A stretch of DNA of 64,000 nt from Hydrogenophaga taeniospiralis (lineage in GTDB: Bacteria; Pseudomonadota; Gammaproteobacteria; Burkholderiales; Burkholderiaceae_C): the NCBI RefSeq assembly GCF_020510445.1, contig NZ_JAHBAG010000001.1, positions 906,501 through 970,500 of the forward strand. The letters are read 5' to 3'. Of this stretch, positions 17,664 to 29,094 are shown one piece after another. Position 1 is the first letter of the stretch. Each line of letters opens with the position of its first letter. The notes under the pieces were generated by a model. That model did no database searches. It saw only the letters and a program-made list of their open reading frames with translations, and had not been told where the DNA came from. Position numbers and translations under genes: made by a program.

Positions 17664-18554
17664 TCAGGCCGCCAGCGCCAGGCTGGCGGGCTTGCTGGAC
17701 TTGGCAACCGGCAGGCCGGTTTCGATGGGCAGGCTCGGGTCGCGCGACCACTCGTTCCACGAGCCGAAGTACATGCGCACGTCCGAGAACCCAGCCTGCT
17801 TGAGCGCCAGGAAGCTGTTGGAAGCGCGTGCGCCCTTGAAGCAATACAGATAGACCGTGTCGTCCGGCGCGATGCCGGCGGTGGCGCATTCGGCCTTCAC
17901 TTCGTCCGGCGTCTTGAACACCGGGCCCTGGGCCGAGGGCTTCATGAAGCGGTACCACTCGATCCACTTCGCGCCCGGCAGGCGGCCCTTGCGCGGCGCG
18001 AAGTCCTTGCCGTAGGGGCTGGAGCTGTCGCCGATCCACTCGTCCACGTCGCGCACGTCGAGCAGCACGGTGCTGGTGCCCAGCGCGGCCTGCACATCGG
18101 CCTGGGTCAGCATCACGTCGCTCATCGGCAGCTCGGGGAAGGTGGCGGGCACGGGCGTGGCCGCTTCGGTGGAGATGGGCAGGCCGGCCGCCTTCCAGGC
18201 GCTGAAGCCGCCGTTGAGCACCTTGATCTTGGGGTAGCCCAGCCAGGTGAGCAGGTAATAGCCGCGGCACGACTGGCCGTAGCCGCTGTTCATCGCGTCT
18301 TCGTAAAACACGGCCGTCTCGGCGCCCGACAAGCCGGCCTTGCCCAGCGCGTCGGTAAAGGTGGCCTTGAGCGCCTGCAGGCCCTCGGGCGTGGAGGTGG
18401 CGAGAAAGGTGAACACCTCGCGCAGGTTCACCGCGCCGGGAATGTGGCCTGCGGCAAAGGTGTCGGCGTCGCGCGTGTCGATGATCACCACCGGTTCGGC
18501 GGCTTGCAGCGTGGCGAGTTGATCGGGTGCGATCAGGGTGGCTTCAATGCTCAT
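17664..18554 (-). CDS. Two-domain sulfurtransferase (rhodanese/3-mercaptopyruvate type)
   Basis: Tandem rhodanese protein of 296 residues. The N-terminal domain (about 8-130) has IIDTRDADTFAAGHIPGA and is structural. The C-terminal domain (about 150-280) has LLDVRDVDEW and the active-site loop YCFKGARAS with the persulfide-bearing Cys. The CFKGAR loop differs from classical CRKGVT of rhodanese, so donor specificity is open. It is the first gene of a four-gene minus-strand operon, with a leader of more than 150 bp. Confidence 0.88.
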   Translation of the reverse strand: MSIEATLIAPDQLATLQAAEPVVIIDTRDADTFAAGHIPGAVNLREVFTFLATSTPEGLQALKATFTDALGKAGLSGAETAVFYEDAMNSGYGQSCRGYYLLTWLGYPKIKVLNGGFSAWKAAGLPISTEAATPVPATFPELPMSDVMLTQADVQAALGTSTVLLDVRDVDEWIGDSSSPYGKDFAPRKGRLPGAKWIEWYRFMKPSAQGPVFKTPDEVKAECATAGIAPDDTVYLYCFKGARASNSFLALKQAGFSDVRMYFGSWNEWSRDPSLPIETGLPVAKSSKPASLALAA

Positions 18555-19066
18555 GGGGACCTCTTGAAAAGGGCAAAGGCAGGATGGCCTGGGTGCTCTT
18601 TTGCAACGGTCGTGCCAGGGCGGCGCGCAGTTAGGTCAACGTGCGGAAGCTGTTGATTTTTATGGATTTATGGAGATTTGCGCAGAAGTTCGCCGGGGAT
18701 GCCGCTGCTGGCGATTGCCACTGTGTCGACACAATGTCAACACAGTGGCGGTGCTTCAAGGTGCTTTCGGTTGGGGGCTGGGGTTTGTTGTTTGGGGCTC
18801 GAGGGCAATGCCAGGATTCGACCCGTAGCGGTCTTCCGGCAATGGCTCTCATAGCAGTCATCCCGGTTGCAGCGGTCAGCAGGTTCTGACATTGCAACTG
18901 CGTGCTTCCCAGTAAACTGCCCAACGGCTCGCGCGCCCGATCTGTCAAGCCGCTCAGGCACAGAGACACCAATCGGGTTTGTCGGATCTGTTAAACCTGT
19001 TCATTCAATCGGTATGTGACGCTACTGCGTTGATTTCAAATGCATTTTGGAATGTCATGAGACTTT
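18555..19066. other. Non-coding region between sulfur operon and cassette array
   Basis: No convincing gene is seen in these 510 bp. GC drops noticeably after about 18650. The part nearest 18554 is the leader of the sulfurtransferase operon and contains the dyad listed at 18718-18748. On the minus strand a TTGACA lies inside that dyad. Confidence 0.5.
18718..18748. promoter_or_regulatory. Dyad CCACTGTGT-N13-ACACAGTGG, candidate operator
   Basis: Perfect 9-bp arms. The interior contains TGTCGACA followed by TGTCAACA, so two related 8-mers are nested inside. It lies about 165 bp upstream of the sulfurtransferase start. Regulator unknown. Confidence 0.4.
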
Positions 19067-19123
19067 GTTTAACGGCAGCGGTTGTGGGTATCCGGCGATT
19101 TGCCGTTTAAATCAAAGTTAAAC
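19067..19123 (+). repeat. attC-like recombination site 1
   Basis: Begins with GTTTAAC (fits RYYYAAC) and ends with GTTAAAC (fits GTTRRRY), with GGCA...TGCC arms inside. The next ATG follows 4 bp later, as in an integron cassette. It is shorter than the others, at 57 bp. Confidence 0.45.
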
Positions 19124-19126
19124 GTC

Positions 19127-19432
19127 ATGCAACTGCACGAAGTTATCGCTGGGCTGAGTGAGTGTTCGGACGAAACCTTGATTTTTGCCGAGCGCGTAGA
19201 CGGTCAGTTTCGCTCAGGGTCGGCTGCAGTTGCGCTTGTACTGTCTGAGGCTGAACTTTCCCGCCCATGGCGCGAAGTCGCCGCCGAACGAGCTCCTGGC
19301 ATGGAGTATTTTTTGGAGGCGTCAATCGTTCTAGAGATGCTGACTGAATGGCGGGTTAACCAGTCGATACAACTGCTGGACCTTCCTTCATTAGTCGAGA
19401 GAATTATTTACTATGCTGAAAATGACGTTTAA
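19127..19432 (+). CDS. Hypothetical protein, integron cassette gene 1
   Basis: Acidic protein of 101 residues that I do not recognise. It has helical segments (MQLHEVIAGLSECSDE, EYFLEASIVLEMLTEW) and no signal peptide or membrane segment. GC is well below the flanks. The start is 4 bp after an attC-like end, and the stop codon lies within the first core site (GTTTAAC) of the next attC. That placement, not the protein, is the evidence for a mobile cassette. Confidence 0.65.
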   Translation: MQLHEVIAGLSECSDETLIFAERVDGQFRSGSAAVALVLSEAELSRPWREVAAERAPGMEYFLEASIVLEMLTEWRVNQSIQLLDLPSLVERIIYYAENDV

Positions 19433-19513
19433 CACTTCGGCCCACACGGACAAGCAACATCAGGTTGCCGCTTCGCGGCGTGTATTGTTCGCCGTTGGCC
19501 TCCAACGTTGGGC
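19427..19513 (+). repeat. attC-like recombination site 2
   Basis: Outer core sites GTTTAAC at 19427 and GTTGGGC at 19507 both fit integron consensus. The interior contains a GCCGCTTCGCGGC hairpin. Length 87 bp. Confidence 0.7.
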
Positions 19514-19519
19514 GCTCTT

Positions 19520-20128
19520 ATGACGGTCCCGCAAAAGTTAATTGATGATTTCGAGCAGCTAAGAGAGTGCCTAATCAATGTGCGGCGAGACTACAACACG
19601 TATAACGCCCTCTACTGCGATGAGAACAGATCGCTGCTGACAGCTATTGCCCCCACCTTCTTCACTGACGTTGCTGAAATCCTGCAACGCGACTGGATTC
19701 TCCAGGTGGTCAAACTGATAGACCCTGCTGTCACTGCGGTCCGCGGGAAAGACAGAGAGAACCTCACCGTTCAACTCTTAAACCAACAGCTTGAAGACGA
19801 ATCCCTATTAACTGATGAGATTCGCAGCAGAGCGAAAGCCATCCTTGACTATGGAGAACTTCTGAAGCCAGCTCGACACCGAATCCTTGCACACCGAGAT
19901 CGGGAATGCCATTTCAAAGGCATTGCCATGGGGGCATCAACAAATGAGCAGCTGAAAGAGTTTGTGCAAAACATACAGGACTACAGCGACTTTGTTGGCA
20001 TCCAAATCGGTGTGGGACCCTTGGACTTCTCGTCATCGGGCTGCAAAGGGGATGTCTATGACCTTCTCCAGTATTTGCGAAAATCTCAACGCGCCCAACC
20101 CATCATTCCACCGGACGCTGCGCGATGA
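19520..20128 (+). CDS. AbiU2/HEPN-like protein, integron cassette gene 2
   Basis: All-helical protein of 202 residues. A motif RHRILAHRD at about residues 120-128 fits the Rx4-6H signature of HEPN/AbiU2-type domains, which include RNases in abortive-infection and toxin systems. No antitoxin partner is evident unless an adjacent cassette provides it. The ATG at 19520 is 6 bp after the attC end; a TTG at 19508 is in frame but inside the site. The last codons run into the next attC. Confidence 0.65.
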   Translation: MTVPQKLIDDFEQLRECLINVRRDYNTYNALYCDENRSLLTAIAPTFFTDVAEILQRDWILQVVKLIDPAVTAVRGKDRENLTVQLLNQQLEDESLLTDEIRSRAKAILDYGELLKPARHRILAHRDRECHFKGIAMGASTNEQLKEFVQNIQDYSDFVGIQIGVGPLDFSSSGCKGDVYDLLQYLRKSQRAQPIIPPDAAR

Positions 20129-20162
20129 GGCCGCGCAGCGCCGGTGAATTCAAACGTTTGAC
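20093..20162 (+). repeat. attC-like recombination site 3
   Basis: GCCCAAC at 20093, then CCGG-CGCTGCGCG...CGCGCAGCG-CCGG with a 9-bp stem, then GTTTGAC at 20156 (one mismatch to GTTRRRY). This is the classic folded attC layout, 70 bp long. Confidence 0.75.
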
Positions 20163-20165
20163 GGC

Positions 20166-20480
20166 ATGAGCGACGTGCGCACACAGATTTCCGCGCTAGC
20201 CGATGGAATGGCAGACCTTTGTCAGGACATTAGCGTCCGCGATGACAAACAGCGCGGCCCATTTGTCTTGGCGTTTGGGCTCAAGAACGTACACTCACTC
20301 GAGCTCCGCAAAGTCGAGGATGGGTTTGAGCTGGAGCTATGGCATGGAGCGACATACGACGTCGAATTCGTGGCGGATAGCTTGCGGCTCAAGACGCCCG
20401 GTGAGGCGCTTGAGCGCGCGCGAGGGTGGCTGAAAAATGATGCCGTCAACATCTCGCTGGAGCAGACGCGTGAGGGATAA
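20166..20480 (+). CDS. Hypothetical protein, integron cassette gene 3
   Basis: Protein of 104 residues, starting 3 bp after the attC end. A predicted helix (TQISALADGMADLCQDI) precedes beta-rich sequence (SLELRKVEDGFELELWH). No known family recognised. A palindromic GC-rich stretch after the stop (20486-20541) may be a decayed fourth attC, but its core sites do not fit. Confidence 0.6.
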   Translation: MSDVRTQISALADGMADLCQDISVRDDKQRGPFVLAFGLKNVHSLELRKVEDGFELELWHGATYDVEFVADSLRLKTPGEALERARGWLKNDAVNISLEQTREG

Positions 20481-20617
20481 AGGGCCAAGCTCAGACAGCG
20501 GCGTGCGCGCCGCTCAGCGCAACCGGTGAACGGCGGCGTTACCGAATGAGCGATGGCCGCTCCTGGCCAATGAGCAACATGCGCGCCCCTCGGCACGCAA
20601 CCAGTTCGACCCGTCGT

Positions 20618-20836
20618 CTATCCGCAAACCAAGTCGTCAGCATCCAGCGCCGGCGGGCGCATCAGGTCTTCGTCGATGCCCATGACCGCGCTGGCCCGTT
20701 CGACGGCCCGCCACAACAAGCGCGGCATCTTCAAAATTTCGTCAGGCGTGTCGGCCTGTGCGATCCAGCTGCTGATCTGTTGGTGCTCATCGGGGGTCAG
20801 CAATGCCAGGTTCAGCATCTCGTCAATGGTTTTCAT
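20618..20836 (-). CDS. Small hypothetical protein
   Basis: Helical acidic protein of 72 residues that I do not recognise (MKTIDEMLNLALLTPDEHQQ at the start, DEDLMRPPALDADDLV near the end). A longer in-frame start at 20884 exists, but residues before 20836 look like leader sequence. It ends just beyond the cassette array and may belong to the NifA-like regulator locus. Confidence 0.5.
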   Translation of the reverse strand: MKTIDEMLNLALLTPDEHQQISSWIAQADTPDEILKMPRLLWRAVERASAVMGIDEDLMRPPALDADDLVCG

Positions 20837-20924
20837 GGCGGCTTCTGTCAAATCTTGGGGAACAGCGCTGATGCTGTCACACATCCCGAGCGCTGGCTTT
20901 CACGGCCACCTTTCACCCCGGTCT

Positions 20925-22526
20925 TCACCGCAACCCCGCCTTGCGCAGCCGGTAGCCAAACTGCCGAAGCGTGAGCCCCAGGCTTTGCGCCGCACGCGAC
21001 TGGTTGCCTTGGTGGCGGGTCAGCGCGTCTTGCAGCGTCTGGGCGTTGTGTGAGCCAGCGCTCTGGTAGTCGCGCACCAGCCCTGCGCCTGCGGGCAGGG
21101 CGGGCGGGATCGGTGCCGAGGCTGGCGCGGGGCGGGCATCGCCCAGCGCCTCGGGCATGAAGCGCTCCAGCGCCGCGGCCGTCACCAGCGTGTGGTCGGC
21201 CAGCAGCACCAGGCGCTCGATCAGGTTGCCCAGCTCGCGGATGTTGCCGGGCCAGTCGTGCGCCTCCAGCCGCGCCAGCGCGTCGGGCGCGAGGTTGACG
21301 TTGCGCTGGTGCGCCTGGTTGGCGCGGCTCACGAAATGCAGCGCCAGCGCGCGCACGTCTTCGCGCCGCTCGCGCAGGCTGGGCAGGCGGATCGGGATCA
21401 CGTTGAGGCGGTAATACAGGTCCTGCCGGAAGCCGCCGGCCTGCACCTCGCGCGCCAGGTCGCGGTTGGTGGCCGCGACCAGCCGCACGTCGATGCGGAT
21501 CTCGCGCGTGCCGCCCAGGCGCACCAGCGTGCCTTCCTGCAGCGTGCGCAGCAGCTTGCTCTGCATGGCCAGCGGCAGCTCGCCGATCTCGTCCAGAAAG
21601 ATGGTGCCGCTGTTGGCCTGCTCGAACCAGCCCGCGCGCGCCGTGCTCGCGCCGGTGAAGGCGCCGCGCTCGTAGCCGAACAGTTCGGACTCGAACAGCG
21701 TGTCGGGAATGGCCGAGCAGTTGACCTTGATGAAGGGCTGGTCGCGCCGGCCGCTGGCCAGGTGCACCGCGCGGGCAAACAGCTCCTTGCCGGTGCCCGA
21801 CTCGCCCAGCAGCAGCACCGTGGCCTGCGACTGCGAGACGCGCTCCAGCTCGCCCAGCGCCCGCAGCAGCGCGGGCGAGCGGCCGATCAGCCCGTAGCGC
21901 GCGCTGCCCAGGTCGATCGCACGCTCCAGCGCCTCGTTGCGCGCGGCCAGCTGGCGCCGCTCTTCGGCCACCAGCTGCTCCAGCTGCAGCAGCTGGCCGG
22001 CCAGCGTGGCCAGGATGCGCAGCAGCGCCAGGTCGTCGTTCAGGTGCCGCTGGCGGCTGCGGATGCGGTGGCAGGCCAGCACGCCCACGGTGGCGCCGTT
22101 GACCTCGATCGGCAGCGCGATGAAGGCCACGGTCTGCGGCGGCAGCTGGGCGCGCGCCACGGTGCGAAAGAGGAACAAGGGCTCGGCGTCCACGTCCTGC
22201 ACGATGGCCGGCAGGCCGCTGGCCAGCACGCGGCCGGTGATGCCCTCGCCCCAGCGGAACACGCCGCGCGCCGCCTCTTCGGCGGTGAGGCCGTAGGCGT
22301 GGCGAATGGAGGCGGTGCGCTCCGCGCCCGGCGCCGCCTCGTCGGCCAGCACCATGCGCCCCCGGTTCAGGCCCAGCAGCTCGCTCATCAAATGCAGCAT
22401 CTCGCGCAACACAAAAGCCGGCGCCAGGCTGCGGCCCACGAGCTTCATCACCTCGCGCATGAGCAGCAGCTCCTGGGCGTGCCAGTCGGTGCCGGGGGTG
22501 TCGGGGTCTGTGCGGTGGGGTGGCAT
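20925..22526 (-). CDS. Sigma54-dependent activator with GAF domain (NifA-like)
   Basis: Enhancer-binding protein of 533 residues. A GAF sensor domain (about 35-180) is followed by an AAA+ domain with Walker A GESGTGKE, the sigma54-contact loop GAFTGA, Walker [13 protein letters not shown] and the arginine-finger region [20 protein letters not shown] Fis-type HTH ends the protein ([20 protein letters not shown]). NifA is the closest architecture, but no nif genes are here, so the regulon is unknown. The ATG at 22526 is chosen; 26 upstream in-frame codons are possible. Confidence 0.88.
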   Translation of the reverse strand: MPPHRTDPDTPGTDWHAQELLLMREVMKLVGRSLAPAFVLREMLHLMSELLGLNRGRMVLADEAAPGAERTASIRHAYGLTAEEAARGVFRWGEGITGRVLASGLPAIVQDVDAEPLFLFRTVARAQLPPQTVAFIALPIEVNGATVGVLACHRIRSRQRHLNDDLALLRILATLAGQLLQLEQLVAEERRQLAARNEALERAIDLGSARYGLIGRSPALLRALGELERVSQSQATVLLLGESGTGKELFARAVHLASGRRDQPFIKVNCSAIPDTLFESELFGYERGAFTGASTARAGWFEQANSGTIFLDEIGELPLAMQSKLLRTLQEGTLVRLGGTREIRIDVRLVAATNRDLAREVQAGGFRQDLYYRLNVIPIRLPSLRERREDVRALALHFVSRANQAHQRNVNLAPDALARLEAHDWPGNIRELGNLIERLVLLADHTLVTAAALERFMPEALGDARPAPASAPIPPALPAGAGLVRDYQSAGSHNAQTLQDALTRHQGNQSRAAQSLGLTLRQFGYRLRKAGLR

Positions 22527-22605
22527 GGGCGTGGAGTGGTTGGCGGGAGCACAAGCAAACATCGCACCAGTGCCGTGCCTGGCGCCGTTGGCGGCTAAAA
22601 TCACC

Positions 22606-22727
22606 CCCTCTCAAGGAGCGCTGCAGCGCCGGGGGCATCGGCCAGATGCCCGCACCCGGTGTCAGGCTTGAGACGTCGGGGCCACACGGCCCTGGCTGGT
22701 CGTACAGACCCCCAACGGCGCTCACCA
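22606..22727 (+). ncRNA. SAH riboswitch upstream of metH
   Basis: The leader shows the conserved blocks of the S-adenosylhomocysteine riboswitch in order: CAAGGAGCGCTGCAGCG near 22610, CAGGCTTGAGACG near 22663 and AACGGCGCTCACC near 22714. GAGCGC of the first block pairs with GCGCTC of the last. SAH binding activates expression of methyl-cycle genes. It ends about 30 bp before the metH start. Confidence 0.85.
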
Positions 22728-22755
22728 GTTTTTGCCCGCAACCCTGGTGAGCCTC

Positions 22756-25569
<2,814 letters not shown>

Positions 25570-25667
25570 CCGTTTGTATGGGAGATTCCCCCGCTCGACC
25601 ACCTGCGGGGACACAGCATCGGCGCACTGTGCTAGAAAGTGCCCAGACTTCAAGTGACGGGTAGATC

Positions 25668-26558
25668 ATGGCGGTGTGCAAGGCTTGCGGAACAGAAAAC
25701 AGGAACAAGGCGAAGTTCTGCAGGGGCTGCGCTGCGCCATTGCCGCCAGAGGCCGCGTCGACGCGCGGCGGCGCGCTTCCAGAACACATCTGCCCGACCT
25801 GCAAGGTGCGCAACCCGGCCAAAGCCCGGTTCTGCCAGGCCTGCGGCGTGCCCCTGGTTCCGCCGTCGGTGGCCTACCACCCCATGCCCGAGCTACCCGG
25901 GAGCGGCACCCGCCAGCGCGCAGGCGTTTTGCTGGTGGGGGTCGTGCTGGTGCTGGCGAGCCTTGGGACCTGGTGGAAACTGAGCAACACCGGCGACCCG
26001 GCCTCGCTGGCCGCCACGCCCGAGGCCACAGTGCCCGCCGCTTCCGCGAACGAACCGGCGCCGCCCGCCCCGGTGCCCGCCCCCGAACCGGCCGTGCCGG
26101 ACCTCGCCACGGCCTCAACGGCGCCGGGCAGCGAGACGCATCTCTCGGAGGCCGAGCGCCTGCGCCTGTCGCTGGAGCGCCTGGAGCGCGAGGACCAGGC
26201 CCGCTCCGCCGCGCTGGAGCAGCAGCGCGCGGCCATGGCGGCGGAACAGCGGCGGCGCGCCGAGCAGGCCCGGCGCCGCGCCGAAGCCACCGCAGCGGCG
26301 GCCGCGTCCCCGACGCCTGCGCCGGCACCGTCGCCGCAACCCGCCACGGCGACACCGGCCGAGGCGAAAACCGAAACCACTCCGCCGCCTGCGGCGTCCG
26401 CCGCCACGGTGGAGCTGGCCTGCGCCGGCAGCACCAACTTCTTCGCGCGCGACCTGTGCCGCATCCGCGAGTGCCGCAAGCCGTCTTTCGCCCGCGACCC
26501 GATCTGCGTCCGGTTCCGCGAAATGGAAGAGGCGAGCCGCCGCAAGCTGGACAACTGA
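25668..26558 (+). CDS. Zinc-ribbon membrane protein with coiled coil, paralogue 1
   Basis: Protein of 296 residues, family not recognised. Two N-terminal zinc ribbons have CKACGTENRNKAKFCRGC and CPTCKVRNPAKARFCQAC. A single membrane segment lies at about 84-101, then a Pro/Ala linker, a charged coiled coil (about 155-210) and a C-terminal region with four Cys (ACAGS, DLCRIREC, PICVRF). The N-terminus and upstream DNA match the smaller gene at 29277. No function can be assigned. Confidence 0.75.
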   Translation: MAVCKACGTENRNKAKFCRGCAAPLPPEAASTRGGALPEHICPTCKVRNPAKARFCQACGVPLVPPSVAYHPMPELPGSGTRQRAGVLLVGVVLVLASLGTWWKLSNTGDPASLAATPEATVPAASANEPAPPAPVPAPEPAVPDLATASTAPGSETHLSEAERLRLSLERLEREDQARSAALEQQRAAMAAEQRRRAEQARRRAEATAAAAASPTPAPAPSPQPATATPAEAKTETTPPPAASAATVELACAGSTNFFARDLCRIRECRKPSFARDPICVRFREMEEASRRKLDN

Positions 26559-26716
26559 TCGCCCCGCAAAGCGCGGCTGGCGGCGCGGGCCGTTCGCGCC
26601 GAACGGGTCCGTGATGTCCCTCCCCCCGGGGCGGGCGCCCCGATTGGGCTTGTGGTGTGGGCCCGAATCGCTACCATGCAGCTGTCCACAACGGACAAGA
26701 CCAGGGAGGTCAAGCG

Positions 26717-27136
26717 ATGAAAAAGAGCATGGTGATCGGGGCCGCGTTGCTGTGGTTCGCGGCGGTGGCCCGCGCGGCCACGCCCACGGAGCAGATGGAA
26801 GGCTTCCTGCTCCAGCTGGATCAACAGGGGGTGGAGCCGGCGGTGCAGGCGTTTTTCCGGCCCAGCCCGGGGGCCAGCGTGGCCATGCCGCAGATCCTGA
26901 TGATGCAGCAGCAGCTCAAGACCGTGCTGCCCACGCTGGGCACCGCGAGCGGTTTCGAGAAGGTGCGGGAATGGAGCCTCGCCCCCTCTCTCATGCGCCT
27001 GATGTACCTGGGCAAATACCCGCAGACGCCGCTGATCTGGAGCGCCTATTTCTACAAGAGCAGCGACGGCCAGTGGTGGCCGGCCCGGCTCGACATCAGC
27101 ACCGATCTGAACAAGGCCCTGGACGGGGTGAACTGA
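26717..27136 (+). CDS. Secreted hypothetical protein
   Basis: Protein of 139 residues with a Sec signal peptide (MKKSMVIGAALLWFAAVARA, cleavage about 20). The mature part is helical then beta-rich and ends IWSAYFYKSSDGQWWPARLD. The start follows GGGAGGTCAAGCG, a good ribosome site. Not recognised as a family. Confidence 0.7.
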   Translation: MKKSMVIGAALLWFAAVARAATPTEQMEGFLLQLDQQGVEPAVQAFFRPSPGASVAMPQILMMQQQLKTVLPTLGTASGFEKVREWSLAPSLMRLMYLGKYPQTPLIWSAYFYKSSDGQWWPARLDISTDLNKALDGVN

Positions 27137-27185
27137 GGGGGCTGGAAGGCCTTCGTTCCGCCTCCGATTCCTTGCACCACCGCGT

Positions 27186-28103
27186 TCAGCCCGGTCCGGC
27201 CTGCCAGCCGATCTCGGCCACCAGCCGGTGTTCGCCACCCGGGGGCACCGTCACCGCGTCGTCCGCCACGTTGGCGGTTTCCACGCAGACGAAGCGCTGG
27301 TATTCGTCGTCCGCCAGATCGGCCATGCCGGCCGCCAGGGTGGCCCCGGGGTTCCACACCACGGCGCTGCGGCTGCCTTCGCTGCGGATGCGCAGCGTGC
27401 GTTGCCCGGCACCGTCCTGTACGCTCAACGCGGCGGGGGCGCCGGTGTAGATGCGGTCCACCTCGGACGTGAACGTGACCGCGCCGACCTGCTGCCGCAA
27501 CGCGCCCGAGGCGCCGGCCGCCTTGTCGATGCAGTGGCAGCCGTCCAGCCCGGCCACGGTGGTCTGCGCCAGTTCGCCCACCGCCAGGTAGCTGTGCAGC
27601 GCCTGGGCGATGGTGAACGGCTGGCCGCCGGTGTTGCGGGTCAGCAGTGCCAGCCGCAGGCTCGGGCCGACGGTGATCTCCAGCATCAGCTGAAAACCGT
27701 GCGGCCAGATCGCCCGGGTGTCGGGTGTGTCCGTCAGCGCCAGCGCGATGCGCGTGGCGCCGTCGGGCAGGGCGGTGGTGCCAGCGACCGACCACAGCCT
27801 TGTGCGCGCGAAACCGTGGTTGGGCCGGCCCAGGCCCTCGGGGTCGGGGCCAAACCAGGGCCAGCACACCGGGACGCCGCCCCGGATCGCCGTGCCCACC
27901 TGGTACCTGGCGCGCTCGCTCACGAACAGCAGGTCGGCGCTGGCCGTGTGCGGGCGGAACCGCAGCACCTGGCCGCCGTGCAGGGACACCTGCGCGCTGG
28001 CGTGCGCGTTGTGGACCTCGATCAGCGGCAGGCCGCCTGGCCCGGCGATGAAGGCCAGTTGATCGGGGATGGCGTGGGCGGCGTTCAGGTGGTCGAGTGT
28101 CAT
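27186..28103 (-). CDS. D-hexose-6-phosphate mutarotase (YeaD-like)
   Basis: Aldose 1-epimerase fold of 305 residues. Substrate-site motifs GGVPVCWPWFGP and HGFARTRLW with the conserved His, catalytic-region sequence ALHSYLAVGEL and C-terminal VCVETAN place it in the glucose-6-phosphate 1-epimerase branch. It interconverts alpha and beta anomers of hexose 6-phosphates in the cytoplasm. The start at 28103 removes a Pro-rich leader. Confidence 0.88.
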   Translation of the reverse strand: MTLDHLNAAHAIPDQLAFIAGPGGLPLIEVHNAHASAQVSLHGGQVLRFRPHTASADLLFVSERARYQVGTAIRGGVPVCWPWFGPDPEGLGRPNHGFARTRLWSVAGTTALPDGATRIALALTDTPDTRAIWPHGFQLMLEITVGPSLRLALLTRNTGGQPFTIAQALHSYLAVGELAQTTVAGLDGCHCIDKAAGASGALRQQVGAVTFTSEVDRIYTGAPAALSVQDGAGQRTLRIRSEGSRSAVVWNPGATLAAGMADLADDEYQRFVCVETANVADDAVTVPPGGEHRLVAEIGWQAGPG

Positions 28104-28158
28104 GGGAGTCCCTGGGGGGCGGAAGCGGCCGGCATGCGCCACCGCTCGAAGCTGGCGC

Positions 28159-28728
28159 TCAGTTGCCGAGCAGGCCTTCCTTCAGACGCATGTCGACCGG
28201 GTCGTTGCCCAGCCAGATGCGCAGCACCATCTGGAAAAACTCCGCGTCGTCGATGGCATCGCCCTGGGCCACACCCTGGATGAAGAACTGCGTGCCCTTG
28301 CCCGGGACGAACTCCATGGCAAAGGTGTGGCCCTCGTCCACATGGCTCTTGCCCGAAAAGATGTCGATCAGGCGCGTGGTCGAGAGCGTGTGCTTGCGCA
28401 TCAGCTCGGGCGGGTTGTTGTCCTTCAGGCCGCGCAGGAAGGCCAGGCCCAGGTCGGTGCCCGAGACCTTGCGCTGCGCCACGAAGCTCAGCTTCTTCGG
28501 GCCGGGCAGCGCCAGCACCGCCTCGGAGGTCTTCGCGGTGGCGGGCAGGTACATCGCCATGTCGTACACCTTGAAGATCGCCTTGTAGCGCGTGCCGGTG
28601 CCGTTCATCACCAGCGTGCTGCCCGCCAGGACGGTGGTTTTTTCAAAGGCGGTGGCCGCGCCGGAAACGCTGGTGGCGGCGAGCAGCGCCGTGGCCAGTA
28701 TCAGCTGGGGCAGGGAAGAGGGCTTCAT
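28159..28728 (-). CDS. Chalcone isomerase-like periplasmic protein
   Basis: Protein of 189 residues with a signal peptide (MKPSSLPQLILATALLAATS, cleavage near 25). The body matches bacterial chalcone-isomerase-like proteins: TRYKAIFKVYDMAMYLP, RKVSGTDLGLAFLRGL and a C-terminal RIWLGNDPVD. These bacterial members are not thought to act on flavonoids; their role is unknown. Confidence 0.8.
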   Translation of the reverse strand: MKPSSLPQLILATALLAATSVSGAATAFEKTTVLAGSTLVMNGTGTRYKAIFKVYDMAMYLPATAKTSEAVLALPGPKKLSFVAQRKVSGTDLGLAFLRGLKDNNPPELMRKHTLSTTRLIDIFSGKSHVDEGHTFAMEFVPGKGTQFFIQGVAQGDAIDDAEFFQMVLRIWLGNDPVDMRLKEGLLGN

Positions 28729-28818
28729 CGGTTTGTCTCCGTTGTTGTGGTGGGTTTCTGGGGGTGAAGTATGGGCAGTGCGGGCGCCCGCTCGGTGCCC
28801 AGGCGCCGCCGTTGGGCG

Positions 28819-29094
28819 TCAGCCGCGGCCGCGGGGCGGGCGGCTGGCCGCCTTCCAGTAGCCGAACTCGTCCTCGTGCACCTCGATGTCCAGCTCCTGC
28901 ACCCGGCCCAGCAGGCGCTCCTGCGCGTCGGCCACGGCCCGGTTGTAGATGCTCGGGCCGATCTCCTTCAGAAAGAAGTTCAGCAGCCCGCCCGCGGCCA
29001 CGTTGCCGATGGGCTCGTCCATGTGTTCGCGGAAATAGCGCTCGATGGAGGTGGTGGCCTGCTGGCGGGCTTCTTTGGAGAGTTCGATGCTCAT
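28819..29094 (-). CDS. DUF2164 family protein
   Basis: Protein of 91 residues: MSIELSKEARQQATTSIERY, then GLLNFFLKEIGPSIYNRAV, then DEFGYWK. These segments are characteristic of DUF2164, a small helical family of unknown function. The start at 29094 matches the family N-terminus. Confidence 0.85.
   Translation of the reverse strand: MSIELSKEARQQATTSIERYFREHMDEPIGNVAAGGLLNFFLKEIGPSIYNRAVADAQERLLGRVQELDIEVHEDEFGYWKAASRPPRGRG

Noticed and set aside
20486..20541. Fourth attC site after cassette gene 3
   Set aside because: A GC-rich hairpin is present, but the outer sequences do not fit RYYYAAC/GTTRRRY, so it is mentioned only as possibly decayed.
20925..22526. nifA as gene name
   Set aside because: Domain order matches NifA, but there are no nitrogenase genes and the architecture is shared by other activators.
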